DNA from: a virus
Virus record (IMG/VR): IMGVR_UViG_3300017917_004576
Location: 56,069 to 120,068 of that record
Length of the DNA stretch: 64,000 nt
Direction: 5' to 3' (one strand)
Each line of letters begins with the position of its first letter. Positions within the stretch are counted from its first letter, which is position 1. The translations under genes were made by a program, and so were the position numbers. The notes beneath the pieces were generated by a model. The model was not told the DNA's origin, did not search any database, and worked only from the letters and a program-made list of their open reading frames with translations. This document shows, piece by piece, positions 54,615-62,805 of the stretch.

Positions 54615-57140
54615 TTATGGAACAAAATAAATACTTTGTCCGCTAATATAAGATTGACTAGGTGTTACTGTTGGAGTTGTTGTTGGTGTTTTTGTTGGTG
54701 TTGTGGTTACTGTACGAGTTATTGTCGGTGTTACGCTATTAGTTGGCGTTACGCTATTAGTTGGTGTTACGCTATTAGTTGGCGTTACACTATTAGTTGG
54801 CGTTACGCTATTAGTTGGCGTTACGCTATTAGTTGGCGTTACGCTATTAGTTGGCGTTACGCTATTAGTTGGTGTTACGCTATTAGTTGGTGTTACGCTA
54901 TTAGTTGGTGTTATTGTTGGGGTTTGTGTTGGCGTAATACTATTAGTTGGAGTTACCGTAGGAGTTTCTGTTGGTGTTACACTATTAGTTGGAGTTACTG
55001 TAGGAGTTTCTGTTGGTGTTACACTATTAGTTGGAGTTACTGTAGGAGTTTCAGTTATACTAGTGCTCGGCGTTATTGATGGTGTTGTTGTTGGCGTTGT
55101 GCTCGGTATTAGATTTGTTGTTTGGGTTGGGGTTACTGTTGGTGTGACAGTCGATGTTATTGTTGGTGTTATGCTATTAGTTGGTGTTACTGTTGGGGTT
55201 TCTGTTGGTGTCGGTGTGGGACTTTCTGTTGGCGTTACGCTATTCGTAGGCGTTACTGTTGGGGTTTCTGTTGGTGTTACGCTATTTGTAGGTGTTACTG
55301 TTGGGGTTATTGTTGGCGTTGCCGTAGGAGTTTCTGTTGGTGTTACGCTATTCGTAGGCGTTACTGTGGGGGTTTCTGTTGGCGTTGCCGTAGGAGTTTC
55401 CGTTGGAGTTTCCGTCGGTGTTACACTATTAGTTGGAGTTACCGTAGGAGTTTCTGTCGTAGTAACTGTTGGAGTTATACTACTAGTTGGGGTTATTGTT
55501 GGCGTTGCCGTAGGAGTTTCTGTTGGCGTTGCCGTAGGAGTTTCTGTTGGTGTTACCGTAGGAGTTTCTGTTGGTGTTACGCTATTAGTTGGTGTTACTG
55601 TTGGGGTTTCTGTTGGTGTTACCGTAGGAGTTTCTGTTGGTGTTACACTATTAGTCGGTGTTATTGTTGGTGTTATTGTTGGTGTTGGCGTCGGTGTCGG
55701 CGTAGTGGTTTTTGTTGGTGTTTGACTAACAACAGCTGCATTTTCGAATACATTAACGAGTTTACTATTTAATTGTGCTCCAGATAATATAAATCCTTTA
55801 TATTTAACTATAATTTCTTCACTATTATAAACACGATTATCATAAATTAATTGACCAAGTTTAATTCTGTCACATATACTTGTGCTTGGTGTCGGAGTAA
55901 CAGTTGGCGTAGTAGTCGCTGAACAAGTAACAGTAGGCGTAGCTGTATTAGTTGGAGTATTGGACGGGGTTCTAGTTAATGTTCTAGTTGGAGTTACTGT
56001 ATTTGTTGGAGTAATAGTACAAGTTCTTGTTGGGCTAGCTGTTAATGTTGGCGTTCTGGTACTAGTTACAGTTGGAGTAATAGTTATTGTTGGTGTAACT
56101 GTTGGAGACTGGGTCGGTGTTGCGGTGAGCGACGATGTTAATGAAGGCGTTATCGATGGAGTGATAGAACAGGTTGGTGAGATACTAGGAGTTGGTGTCG
56201 GACTAATACAAATATTTGGAGAGTTAACGGTATTATTAGCTATTCCATCAGAATTTGATGTTACTTGATCTGGAATTGTATCGCTTTGTGTAGCATATAG
56301 CCAGTAATCCCCTGTTGTGTTTTTTGTAATATCGTAATATGCTGCTTTTATCCATTCATTTCTATTACATAACCAATATAAATTTTTATTATTGGCTACT
56401 GGTATACTAATAGGATTAGTAAAATTTAAATTATATACGCCACTTTCTGTAGAATTTAAACTAAGCCCAAATGTTTGTGGTCTTGAATTATATAACCAAT
56501 TAATATATCTTGCAGAATCATACCAATTAATAAAATTAACTGGCTTATCCTCCATGTCTGTTTTAACAGAATACGATATATTTGGGCTTATTCCGTTTGA
56601 TAGTATGCCTCCTCTTGGATCATTAGTCATAGCTATATTATATGGCCAAATAATACTATTTATTTGTGTATTACTACCACTACTAGCAACATTATTTAAA
56701 AATGTGACATATTCAGAATTAGTAATTTCATATTTAGATATCTGAAAATTATAATTAACTGTTCCTAAATTATTTCTATTAATATCTCCAATATTTCCTG
56801 TGCCAGAAACAGAGACAAAACTAGAGTGTGTTATATTAAGTCCACTATTAGCGCATACTCTGAATCCAATATCTGATCTTCTTGATGTTCGACTAACAAA
56901 GACAGTGCCGCTTAGAGACGACGACGAATATGAACCACCATAAGCTAATATAGCACCATTTTCTTGATAATCTATTAATTCCCAAATATTTCCATTTTGA
57001 TCATATGTACCAAAAAAACTAGGACCTCCGTTACTGCCAACGCTAGTAACGTTGCCATCTTGATTATTCCAATCTGCTGAACCATTGTAATTTGCACTAT
57101 TACAATTTCCTAAAATAGAATAAGATGGAGGATTTGACAT
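54615..57140 (-). CDS. Circularly permuted FGE-fold protein with a very long Thr-Pro repeat tail
   Basis: 841 residues. Residues 1-100 are the normal C-terminal half of an FGE domain ([44 protein letters not shown]). Residues 105-300 are the normal N-terminal half ([45 protein letters not shown]), so the order is swapped. From about 312 onward runs a Thr-Pro linker with 'TPT' units, interrupted once at about 418-470 by a folded segment ([19 protein letters not shown]). It contains about ten tandem 18-base units (TNSVTP) and ends in [12 protein letters not shown]. The product is probably a long stalk with a binding head on the virion. Confidence 0.65.
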   Translation of the reverse strand: MSNPPSYSILGNCNSANYNGSADWNNQDGNVTSVGSNGGPSFFGTYDQNGNIWELIDYQENGAILAYGGSYSSSSLSGTVFVSRTSRRSDIGFRVCANSGLNITHSSFVSVSGTGNIGDINRNNLGTVNYNFQISKYEITNSEYVTFLNNVASSGSNTQINSIIWPYNIAMTNDPRGGILSNGISPNISYSVKTDMEDKPVNFINWYDSARYINWLYNSRPQTFGLSLNSTESGVYNLNFTNPISIPVANNKNLYWLCNRNEWIKAAYYDITKNTTGDYWLYATQSDTIPDQVTSNSDGIANNTVNSPNICISPTPTPSISPTCSITPSITPSLTSSLTATPTQSPTVTPTITITPTVTSTRTPTLTASPTRTCTITPTNTVTPTRTLTRTPSNTPTNTATPTVTCSATTTPTVTPTPSTSICDRIKLGQLIYDNRVYNSEEIIVKYKGFILSGAQLNSKLVNVFENAAVVSQTPTKTTTPTPTPTPTITPTITPTNSVTPTETPTVTPTETPTVTPTNSVTPTETPTVTPTETPTATPTETPTATPTITPTSSITPTVTTTETPTVTPTNSVTPTETPTETPTATPTETPTVTPTNSVTPTETPTATPTITPTVTPTNSVTPTETPTVTPTNSVTPTESPTPTPTETPTVTPTNSITPTITSTVTPTVTPTQTTNLIPSTTPTTTPSITPSTSITETPTVTPTNSVTPTETPTVTPTNSVTPTETPTVTPTNSITPTQTPTITPTNSVTPTNSVTPTNSVTPTNSVTPTNSVTPTNSVTPTNSVTPTNSVTPTNSVTPTNSVTPTITRTVTTTPTKTPTTTPTVTPSQSYISGQSIYFVP
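54727..54909 (-). repeat. About ten tandem 18-base repeats coding TNSVTP
   Basis: The unit on the plus strand is GGCGTTACGCTATTAGTT with single-base variants (GGT for GGC, ACA for ACG). The copies are nearly identical, which indicates recent expansion by slippage or unequal recombination. Copies further along the gene are mixed with PTVTPT and ETPT units, so the whole linker is a repeat-driven length polymorphism. Confidence 0.85.
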
Positions 57141-57152
57141 TCATATTCCTAA

Positions 57153-57401
57153 TTATTTATTTATAAATTTATTATACAGTATTAAGCTCAATACTCCTCC
57201 AGCAACACCCATAAATATTCCGGATGGGCTAAGACTATCATAAGTTCCTAATATATAGAGTATTCCGCCTCCCATATATGAACCAGCAACCCCAAGAGCC
57301 ACTGTTTGAAAAAATCCTAGTCTTAAATTAATAGGAACAATAGCCTTTGCTAAAGAACCAACAAATAAACCATATACAATCCAGATTAGAAGATTAAACA
57401 T
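57153..57401 (-). CDS. GlsB/YeaQ/YmgE-family membrane protein
   Basis: 82 residues with three hydrophobic helices: LLIWIVYGLFVGSLAKAIVP, FFQTVALGVAGSYMGGGILYI and IFMGVAGGVLSLILY. The Gly-rich helices and 'AKAIVP' resemble the transglycosylase-associated GlsB/YeaQ family. In phages it may be a lysis or membrane accessory. It overlaps the next gene by 8 bases. Confidence 0.55.
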   Translation of the reverse strand: MFNLLIWIVYGLFVGSLAKAIVPINLRLGFFQTVALGVAGSYMGGGILYILGTYDSLSPSGIFMGVAGGVLSLILYNKFINK

Positions 57402-57783
57402 TAGTAGCCTCCAGAAGGGTTAAAGATTCTTCATCATTAAGATTCTTACCAACTTCCATGATGGCATTTTTTAAACTAACTCCGTATTGTTGATATTGTT
57501 TTTTGCTCAAATGTTGTTTTAATATTTTATTTAGTCTATAATTATTTAACCAGCTATCTTTAATAGTTAAATTAACTATAGTATGTCTTAAATCTAAAGC
57601 TTCGCTCATTTTATCATTTTTTCTTCGTTTACTTCTACATTCTTGAATTACTCTTATAAGACTAAGTATAACTCCAATAACTATGATTATTGTTATAGGA
57701 TCAAATCCATAATTATTATTTTTAATATTTGCTTTGTCAATAACCTTTTGAGCAATATGTTCTAGATTAGGATTTAATTGCAT
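57394..57783 (-). CDS. Single-pass membrane protein of unknown function
   Basis: The ATG at 57783 is preferred; a longer reading would use a TTG inside the previous gene. The 129-residue product has an N-terminal helix (LNPNLEHIAQKVIDKA), one membrane segment (ITIIIVIGVILSLIRVI), a basic patch (CRSKRRKND) and a cytosolic helical C-terminus. It belongs to the small membrane-protein run near the holin-like gene. Confidence 0.45.
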   Translation of the reverse strand: MQLNPNLEHIAQKVIDKANIKNNNYGFDPITIIIVIGVILSLIRVIQECRSKRRKNDKMSEALDLRHTIVNLTIKDSWLNNYRLNKILKQHLSKKQYQQYGVSLKNAIMEVGKNLNDEESLTLLEATNV

Positions 57784-57796
57784 ATTTAATCTTTCG

Positions 57797-58027
57797 TTAG
57801 GGTAAACAATATCCACAATCAACCATTTTTATTCCGTCTCCACTTAAATATTTTCCACTTCCTTTACAAACTGGACATTCTTTGCGTTTATATTTTTTAA
57901 TTGGTTCGTTACCTATATGTTTAACTATAGATCCGGATAAAATAACAGGAGCTGTTGATGATCCGTTATATTTTATCGAAGTAAAAAATAATGATACGAA
58001 TAAAATTGGTAATATTAATTTATTCAT
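57797..58027 (-). CDS. Secreted or membrane-anchored protein with a DnaJ-like Cys motif
   Basis: 76 residues. The N-terminus MNKLILPILFVSLFFTSI is a signal peptide or anchor. The C-terminus CPVCKGSGKYLSGDGIKMVDCGYC has two CxxC pairs with the CxxCxGxG spacing of a DnaJ zinc repeat. It may function outside the inner membrane. It overlaps the upstream gene by 8 bases. Confidence 0.5.
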   Translation of the reverse strand: MNKLILPILFVSLFFTSIKYNGSSTAPVILSGSIVKHIGNEPIKKYKRKECPVCKGSGKYLSGDGIKMVDCGYCLP

Positions 58028-58205
58028 TTTTATCTCTTGGAAATAATCTTTTACGTTTTAATAGTGGTTTTGGAATAGGAGGAAAAGGATTTATATCATC
58101 CAATTTATCTTTTTGTTTAGGTATTATTAGTTTTACTATATTTAGTATAAAATTAAGTATTATACTAATTAGTCTATTTAATGCTAACTTATCGAAAAAA
58201 TTCAT
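58020..58205 (-). CDS. Small amphipathic protein with the same start as the Asp-box protein
   Basis: 61 residues. It begins MNFFDKLA like the protein at 58277-58708, and the 50 bases upstream are alike too. The middle LISIILNFILNIVKLIIP is hydrophobic and could anchor in the membrane; the end PPIPKPLLKRKRLFPRDKNE is basic and Pro-rich. Function unknown. Confidence 0.4.
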   Translation of the reverse strand: MNFFDKLALNRLISIILNFILNIVKLIIPKQKDKLDDINPFPPIPKPLLKRKRLFPRDKNE

Positions 58206-58240
58206 AAAATAATTCCTTCTTGTTTAGTAATATACACCAA
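58183..58240 (-). repeat. Copy 1 of a duplicated promoter-leader-start segment
   Basis: This segment and 58684-58742 share the GGTGTAT element, an AAGGAAT ribosome-binding region, ATG and codons for MNFFDKLA. The downstream ORFs then diverge. This shows duplication of an expression cassette, or capture of the same leader by two reading frames. Confidence 0.6.
58226..58238 (-). promoter_or_regulatory. Putative phage-specific promoter element upstream of the MNFFDKLA ORF
   Basis: Minus-strand core GGTGTATATTACT, identical to the plus-strand copy at 4665-4678. It stands about 22 bases before the start codon and is part of a repeated leader shared with the gene at 58277-58708. Confidence 0.5.
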
Positions 58241-58276
58241 ATAAATTATTGAGATAATCTAAGAACTAATATTATA

Positions 58277-58708
58277 TTATATAGCATTGATTATTGTTGA
58301 TATTCTAGTTCCATCGACAGAACTAGTTTCTGCCCACCAATTTATATTGTTCTCTGATACAACCCAAGATTCCCCGCCATTTGCACTTACATAAATTTTT
58401 CCAGCATACTCTACTGCTATCAATTTAGTCCCATCGATACTATTAGTTATTCCATACCAGTTTCTATTTTTTTCTCGTGGAAGCCAAGTTTCTCCACCGT
58501 CTGTGCTGGTATAGATTTGTCCACCATCAACTACTGCTACAAGCTTGGAACCATCAAAACTACTAGCTATACTATGCCAATTTCTATTATTTTCTTTTGG
58601 TGTCCAAGTTAAGCCCTTATCTGTACTAACATAAATTTGTCCACCTTGTATTATTGCTACAAACTTACTTCCATCACTATTAGATGCTAACTTATCAAAA
58701 AAATTCAT
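58277..58708 (-). CDS. Asp-box (BNR) repeat protein, three units
   Basis: 143 residues with three Asp-box motifs about 43 residues apart: STDKGLTW, STDGGETW and SANGGESW, each preceded by a GGQIYVS or AGKIYVS strand. A full sialidase-type propeller needs six or more blades, so this would have to assemble as an oligomer or with partners. The Asp-box is structural, not catalytic. The single-unit micro-ORF at 7429 is related. A surface-binding role is inferred. Confidence 0.65.
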   Translation of the reverse strand: MNFFDKLASNSDGSKFVAIIQGGQIYVSTDKGLTWTPKENNRNWHSIASSFDGSKLVAVVDGGQIYTSTDGGETWLPREKNRNWYGITNSIDGTKLIAVEYAGKIYVSANGGESWVVSENNINWWAETSSVDGTRISTIINAI

Positions 58709-58742
58709 AAATTATTCCTTATTATATAGCAAATACACCAAA
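58684..58742 (-). repeat. Copy 2 of the duplicated promoter-leader-start segment
   Basis: Second copy, driving the Asp-box protein. The promoter-like core here is GGTGTATTTGC, and the AAGGAATAATTT leader and MNFFDKLA codons match copy 1 with few changes. Confidence 0.6.
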
Positions 58743-58761
58743 GATTAGGTCACCAAAATAT

Positions 58762-60054
58762 TTAAGAGCAACTATAGTTACTATTTATTGGTCCGTTTCC
58801 GTTAACATCAGCGGTTACGCATGTTGGAGCAGTATTGCTCTGGGTAGCATAAGTCCAGTATCCGGCATTGGTCCCGCCACCTTTGTAATAGGCCGCTTTG
58901 TACCATTCATTTTCTGTTGGCAAATGATATTTTGCGTCATTATTACTTGGTACAGCATTTCCAGTAGTTGCTCCGTTAAGAGTATAAGCTCCGTCTTCGG
59001 TAGTGCTGCTGTTTTGACTTCCAGATGGTTTATTGTTATGTAGCCAGTTACAGTATCTGGCGCAATCAAACCAAGTTACATAATTTACTGGTTTGTTACC
59101 CATATTGGTCTTAACACTATAAGTATAACTACCGCTAGAGCCAGATCGTGTTATGCCGCCCCTATCATCGCTATTCATACTGGTATTGTATAAATTGTAA
59201 GTGTCTGTTGCTGCTACCGCATTTAAGAATACTGCATATTCACAGTTGGTAACAAGATATTGAGCTATACTATAAAAATATGAGACAGCTCCATAACCAG
59301 TAGAGTCATTGCTGTTACCAGCATCTACTACACTAACAAAGTAAGGAAGAGATAAAGGATTGAGTGTAGAGAAGCGACTTGCGATCCGAAAACCGATGAT
59401 GTTGGACTCGCTCGACGTGCCCGTCGTGTTCCTGTCGGAGGACGACAAGTCGGACGCGAAGATGCCCCAGGCGCCGCCCCGCAGCCCACGAGCCGAGTTT
59501 GTTGTATTGTCTAAATCGTTCCATTCAAATACATTTCCGCTTTGATCATATGTTCCATAAGAGCTTGGTCCACCATTGGTTCCAACAGTTGTAACATTAC
59601 CGTTTTGGAGATTCCAATCAGCACAATTATTAAAATTGGCACTATTAGCTCCTATTGGAAAAATAGATTGAGGTGTTGAACTAACGGTTTGGGTCACAGT
59701 ATTTGTTGGAGTAGGAGTATTAGTCTTGGTGACTGTTGGTGTAACTGTGTTAGATGCAGTAACTGTTGGAGATACTGTTGGCGTTGCTGTATTGGATGGA
59801 GACACTGTTGGAGTAACTGTGTTAGATGGAGACGCTGTTGGAGTAACGGTGTTTGTTGGAGACACCGATGATGTAACCGACGTTGTCGGTGTAATAGTTG
59901 GTGTTGCGGTGTGACTTGGTGTTATTGTCGGAGAAGCTGTTATGCTAGGCGTTATTGTTGGCGAAGATGTTATGGTTGGAGTTATAGTATTTGTTGGCGT
60001 TGGGGTAGCGCTAGGAATTATCGCACAACATTTTATAGTTAAAATATCGCTCAT
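58762..60054 (-). CDS. Thr-Pro-linked circularly permuted FGE-fold protein, putative DGR target
   Basis: 430 residues. A short N-terminus is followed by a Thr-Pro linker (about 15-128), then the fold in swapped order: ANSANFNNCADWN and GTYDQSGNVFEW, then RGLRGGAW...IGFRIAS (189-225), then FVSVVDAGN, VTNCEYAVFLNA, KPVNYVTWFDCARYCNWLHN and YHLPTENEWYKAAYY. In an ordinary FGE domain the second block comes first. Residues 190-220 have codons almost all ending in G or C, unlike the rest. The FGE catalytic Cys pair is not recognisable, so a binding role is likely. A receptor-binding head on the virion is inferred. Confidence 0.7.
   Translation of the reverse strand: MSDILTIKCCAIIPSATPTPTNTITPTITSSPTITPSITASPTITPSHTATPTITPTTSVTSSVSPTNTVTPTASPSNTVTPTVSPSNTATPTVSPTVTASNTVTPTVTKTNTPTPTNTVTQTVSSTPQSIFPIGANSANFNNCADWNLQNGNVTTVGTNGGPSSYGTYDQSGNVFEWNDLDNTTNSARGLRGGAWGIFASDLSSSDRNTTGTSSESNIIGFRIASRFSTLNPLSLPYFVSVVDAGNSNDSTGYGAVSYFYSIAQYLVTNCEYAVFLNAVAATDTYNLYNTSMNSDDRGGITRSGSSGSYTYSVKTNMGNKPVNYVTWFDCARYCNWLHNNKPSGSQNSSTTEDGAYTLNGATTGNAVPSNNDAKYHLPTENEWYKAAYYKGGGTNAGYWTYATQSNTAPTCVTADVNGNGPINSNYSCS
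59383..59493 (-). other. GC-rich hypervariable-like patch, putative DGR variable region
   Basis: The 37 codons have 73 G or C of 111 bases. The 31 codons spanning 59395-59487 all end in G or C; about 18 end in C with A-free or altered first two bases (GGC ATC TTC, TCC GAC, TCC GAC), the pattern left when AAC codons of a template are mutated at their adenines. It encodes RGLRGGAW to IGFRIAS, the ligand loop that FGE-type DGR targets vary. Flanks return to AT-rich codons at once. A recombined segment from a GC-rich genome is the alternative. Confidence 0.55.
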
Positions 60055-60056
60055 TT

Positions 60057-60347
60057 TTAATTACTTACTATATTAGTAGAATTATTAATTAATATTTCTA
60101 AATTAGTTATACGATTTTCTAAAGTTTGTAACTGATTATTTATTAATGATGAATTTTGTTCCAAAGTTGTATTTAATAAATTTTGAGAATCAGTATTTTG
60201 AGTTGTTAGATTTGTGTCTTTAAGATACGGAAATTCTATTAATACCAAAGAATTAGTATCAGCATTAATAGCCCATTCTTGATAAGCTGGTAAAGATGGA
60301 AGATTAAAACCCAAAGATGGTACAGGAATTAGTCTTGGTAAGCTCAT
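60057..60347 (-). CDS. Small protein with C-terminal coiled coil
   Basis: 96 residues. LPRLIPVPSLGFNLPSLP is a Pro-rich N-terminus; the last 40 residues (LEQNSSLINNQLQTLENRITNLEILI) form a coiled coil that likely trimerises, as in fibre accessory proteins. It is two bases upstream of the FGE protein, so the two may be partners. Confidence 0.45.
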   Translation of the reverse strand: MSLPRLIPVPSLGFNLPSLPAYQEWAINADTNSLVLIEFPYLKDTNLTTQNTDSQNLLNTTLEQNSSLINNQLQTLENRITNLEILINNSTNIVSN

Positions 60348-60358
60348 ATTAAAATCCT

Positions 60359-62305
60359 TTATTTTCCTAAATAATCAAAACCATAGTCTGGTAATTTTTG
60401 TAATGGAAATCCGTCAAAGTCGCTAAAAGCGTACGCTCCGTTGCCTTTTAACATACCGGCTGCTACATCTGCTTTTATTAAAAATGACCCGTTTGGAATA
60501 GTGTCCCATTCAGGATGCCCTCCAGAGTTCCAACTATTCCCACACCAAACAGCCCTTCCGTTTCTTCTAACATACATAATATGATTAGGAATAGTAGCAC
60601 AATATATTTTACCATTATAAGGTAATAATATTGGTTTTGTTCCATTATGTTCTCTTGGTGTTAGTGAAATTTCTTTTATATTAAGTCTATATTCTTTATG
60701 TCTAGTTATATTTTTATGACCATTTTTTCCATTATCTCTACCAATACGATCAACCTCTATTATATCTGCGGCTAATCCTATTTTTAGTATTAGTTCTTGC
60801 ATATCATCTGCTAGTTTTTTTGAGGATGTATAATAATTAATTTTACCATTAGACCTAGAACCATCTCCTAGCATCATAGCATCAAAAAATATTTTTTGTT
60901 GTCTTGATGATAAATTTTTTATATAGTCTGGGATATATTTTTGATGAGCTTTACCATAAATTTTCAATTTATTATATAAGTTTTTGTCATAAGACACCAT
61001 ATTCGAAGAAAATCTAAATGGTAGCTTATTTATACAATTTTGTATTATTTCTCTTGATTCTTTTTTATTCTGACTTATACCAACTAATCCATAATATTTA
61101 ATATCTCCATTAGACATTACTTTTTTATGATTACAAGTATGTCCTTCAGAAATAAAATATCCTAAAAATTCTAACCATAAGTCCATAGATATAATATTTG
61201 AGCCTATTTTTATATTCTCGACTTCTTCCCCTTTCCATTTTGCATTTTTTTTAATATGAATATATTTAGGGCAATTTTGTGATTCTATTAATTGCCAAGA
61301 ATCAATTTTATCTAAATCAGAATTTAACTTACCAATATACATATTATGATTATCTGTAACTAATAAATCTACTCCTCTAAAATGATAATGATTTAAATAG
61401 CCATTATAATCATACTCAAATTTTTGTTGAATTTGTTGCCACTCTAAATAATGATTATTTGGATTTAATGTTGCTAATATGTCAGTGTCTGTTAAGTTTT
61501 TAAATAATTTCCATCCTGTTTTAGTAAGCACTTCAGTATCGTCTGAATAACAACCCCAACTATTTTGTACTAAAAACGCTGGTTCACTACCAGTATCATC
61601 ACAAGCAATCCAGGCCATAGCGTGAGCCCAAGAACCTTGTGGTTTAGCAAAACCCTTACTATCTCTTTTATTACTAAAGCCATACATACTACAAACACTA
61701 ATACCATAACCATTAGCTAAAGCATCTCTTGCTTCTTCTACTGTTCTAACTAGACTAACAGTTTTAACTTGATGGTCATTGGCTAAATCTATAACTTTAT
61801 CTGGTAGTCCTCGTCCTCCCCAACCAGCACCTAGCATACCTTGATATTTTGTTAAATCTATAACACCCTTATAATTTTTTCTGACTAAAACCCCACCATA
61901 CTTACTTACAAATTCTGCTGCTCTAGCACAACTCATACCCTGACCACCATGTCCTCTTGCTCCATAAATAGCTTCTGTTGCTCCTCTTGCTATCCATGCT
62001 TCTCTATTTCTCTTAACATCTATTTCTACAGCACGAGTAACATCTACCGCATTACGGGTAGAGTGGCTAACACAGTCGCTCGTCACCTGACGCTCATTAT
62101 ATGGATTCTTATCAAACTTCAAAACACTTTTGTATGGAGTAGATAGTTTACCCTTGCCTGTCCCAACTATTCTTTTTGCTCCATCACCAAAATAAGCATA
62201 TTTAGAAACTTCTAATAAATGATCAAAAATATGCTGTTCCCACAAGCACCCTTGAAATCCATCCTTATAAAGTTTGTATAATTGTTCTGGTGAGTATCTA
62301 GCCAT
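60359..62305 (-). CDS. Papain-like (C1) cysteine peptidase interrupted by an intein
   Basis: 648 residues, intein at 252-590. The catalytic set is seen in order: Cys78 in QVTSDCVSHS, His228 in GSWAHAMAWIA, Asn248 in LVQNSWG. After splicing, NSWG runs into SWNSGGHPEW, completing the C1 fold; spliced length is 309. Because the intein sits 3 residues after the catalytic Asn, the precursor should be inactive until spliced. Possible roles: maturation protease, host-envelope degradation or lysis enzyme near the holin-like gene; the sequence does not decide. Confidence 0.8.
   Translation of the reverse strand: MARYSPEQLYKLYKDGFQGCLWEQHIFDHLLEVSKYAYFGDGAKRIVGTGKGKLSTPYKSVLKFDKNPYNERQVTSDCVSHSTRNAVDVTRAVEIDVKRNREAWIARGATEAIYGARGHGGQGMSCARAAEFVSKYGGVLVRKNYKGVIDLTKYQGMLGAGWGGRGLPDKVIDLANDHQVKTVSLVRTVEEARDALANGYGISVCSMYGFSNKRDSKGFAKPQGSWAHAMAWIACDDTGSEPAFLVQNSWGCYSDDTEVLTKTGWKLFKNLTDTDILATLNPNNHYLEWQQIQQKFEYDYNGYLNHYHFRGVDLLVTDNHNMYIGKLNSDLDKIDSWQLIESQNCPKYIHIKKNAKWKGEEVENIKIGSNIISMDLWLEFLGYFISEGHTCNHKKVMSNGDIKYYGLVGISQNKKESREIIQNCINKLPFRFSSNMVSYDKNLYNKLKIYGKAHQKYIPDYIKNLSSRQQKIFFDAMMLGDGSRSNGKINYYTSSKKLADDMQELILKIGLAADIIEVDRIGRDNGKNGHKNITRHKEYRLNIKEISLTPREHNGTKPILLPYNGKIYCATIPNHIMYVRRNGRAVWCGNSWNSGGHPEWDTIPNGSFLIKADVAAGMLKGNGAYAFSDFDGFPLQKLPDYGFDYLGK
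60536..61552 (-). other. Intein (339 aa) in the C1 peptidase, with LAGLIDADG domain
   Basis: It starts with Cys252 (CYSDDTEVLTKTGWK), the usual class 1 nucleophile, has a block B VTDNHNMYIG with His, LAGLIDADG helices FLGYFISEGH and FFDAMMLGDGS, and ends NHIMYVRRNGRAVWCGN before extein Ser. The usual penultimate His is replaced by Gly (CGN), a known variation, common where the C-terminus is GRAVWxGN. Splicing is expected but not proven. Confidence 0.82.
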
Positions 62306-62805
62306 TATTTACTACCCTCATAAAAAGCCCATGCTAAACCATTAAAAGCTTCTACGGCCTTTTTCCTAAGTTCAGGATCTAGGGCTACATTATCGTCTCC
62401 GATATGCTGTACAACAACATAAGTAGCGGCCTGCGTTAGATCAGGATATTTACCCTTAAGATCAAGATTATAAAAAGCTCCAGCTATTTTATTAGCTTCT
62501 CTAATTTCATCGGTATTTTTAATTACTTCATTTTCACCATCTAGTTCTATTAGTCTTGCCAAGTCAGAGAATAATCCGCTTAATTTCACACCATCAACTG
62601 ATCGATCCGAGCTTCCGGATTTTAGGATCTCGGTTACTTTTTCACAATTATCCTTTAGTAACGGATCCAACGGAGCTAATACCGATGGAGTATGATTTAT
62701 TGGATTGGTGGATAGATTATTTTTAATAACTGGTCCAAGTAATCCGTATGTTAATAATAGTCCTCCAATAACTAAAACTATTATATTAGTATTTTTAATA
62801 TTCAT
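62305..62805 (-). CDS. Single-pass membrane protein
   Basis: The ATG at 62805 has AGGAGA 4 bases upstream and overlaps the upstream stop as ATGA; it is preferred over a longer reading. The 166-residue product has one N-terminal membrane helix (IIVLVIGGLLLTYGLLGPVI) followed by a 130-residue alpha-helical domain with LKSGSSDRSVDG and YVVVQHIGDDN. The domain would lie outside the cytoplasm (N-in anchor). Function unknown; possible spanin or lysis accessory. Confidence 0.45.
   Translation of the reverse strand: MNIKNTNIIVLVIGGLLLTYGLLGPVIKNNLSTNPINHTPSVLAPLDPLLKDNCEKVTEILKSGSSDRSVDGVKLSGLFSDLARLIELDGENEVIKNTDEIREANKIAGAFYNLDLKGKYPDLTQAATYVVVQHIGDDNVALDPELRKKAVEAFNGLAWAFYEGSK

Noticed and set aside
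54727-55690. Repeat array that could be mistaken for CRISPR
   Set aside because: The 18-base units abut each other in frame and code for Thr-Pro units; there are no spacers and no cas genes.
54636-55772. Long plus-strand ORFs rich in Val/Gly or Cys/Trp opposite the Thr-Pro repeats
   Set aside because: They are antisense readings of the tandem repeats, without start signals or plausible composition; the minus-strand gene explains the open frames.
57784-57822. TTG start extending the single-pass membrane protein
   Set aside because: It overlaps the end of the upstream CPVC gene in another frame; the ATG at 57783 needs no rare start.
58277-58708. Sialidase
   Set aside because: Asp-boxes are structural; the arginine triad and Tyr of sialidases are absent and only three units are present.
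59333-59545. Short ORFs in other frames over the GC-rich patch
   Set aside because: They arise from the GC-rich segment and have no homologous sense; the FGE frame runs through with conserved residues on both sides.
58762-60054. Active formylglycine-generating enzyme
   Set aside because: The catalytic Cys pair of FGE is not recognisable and no sulfatase is nearby; a binding domain is more likely.
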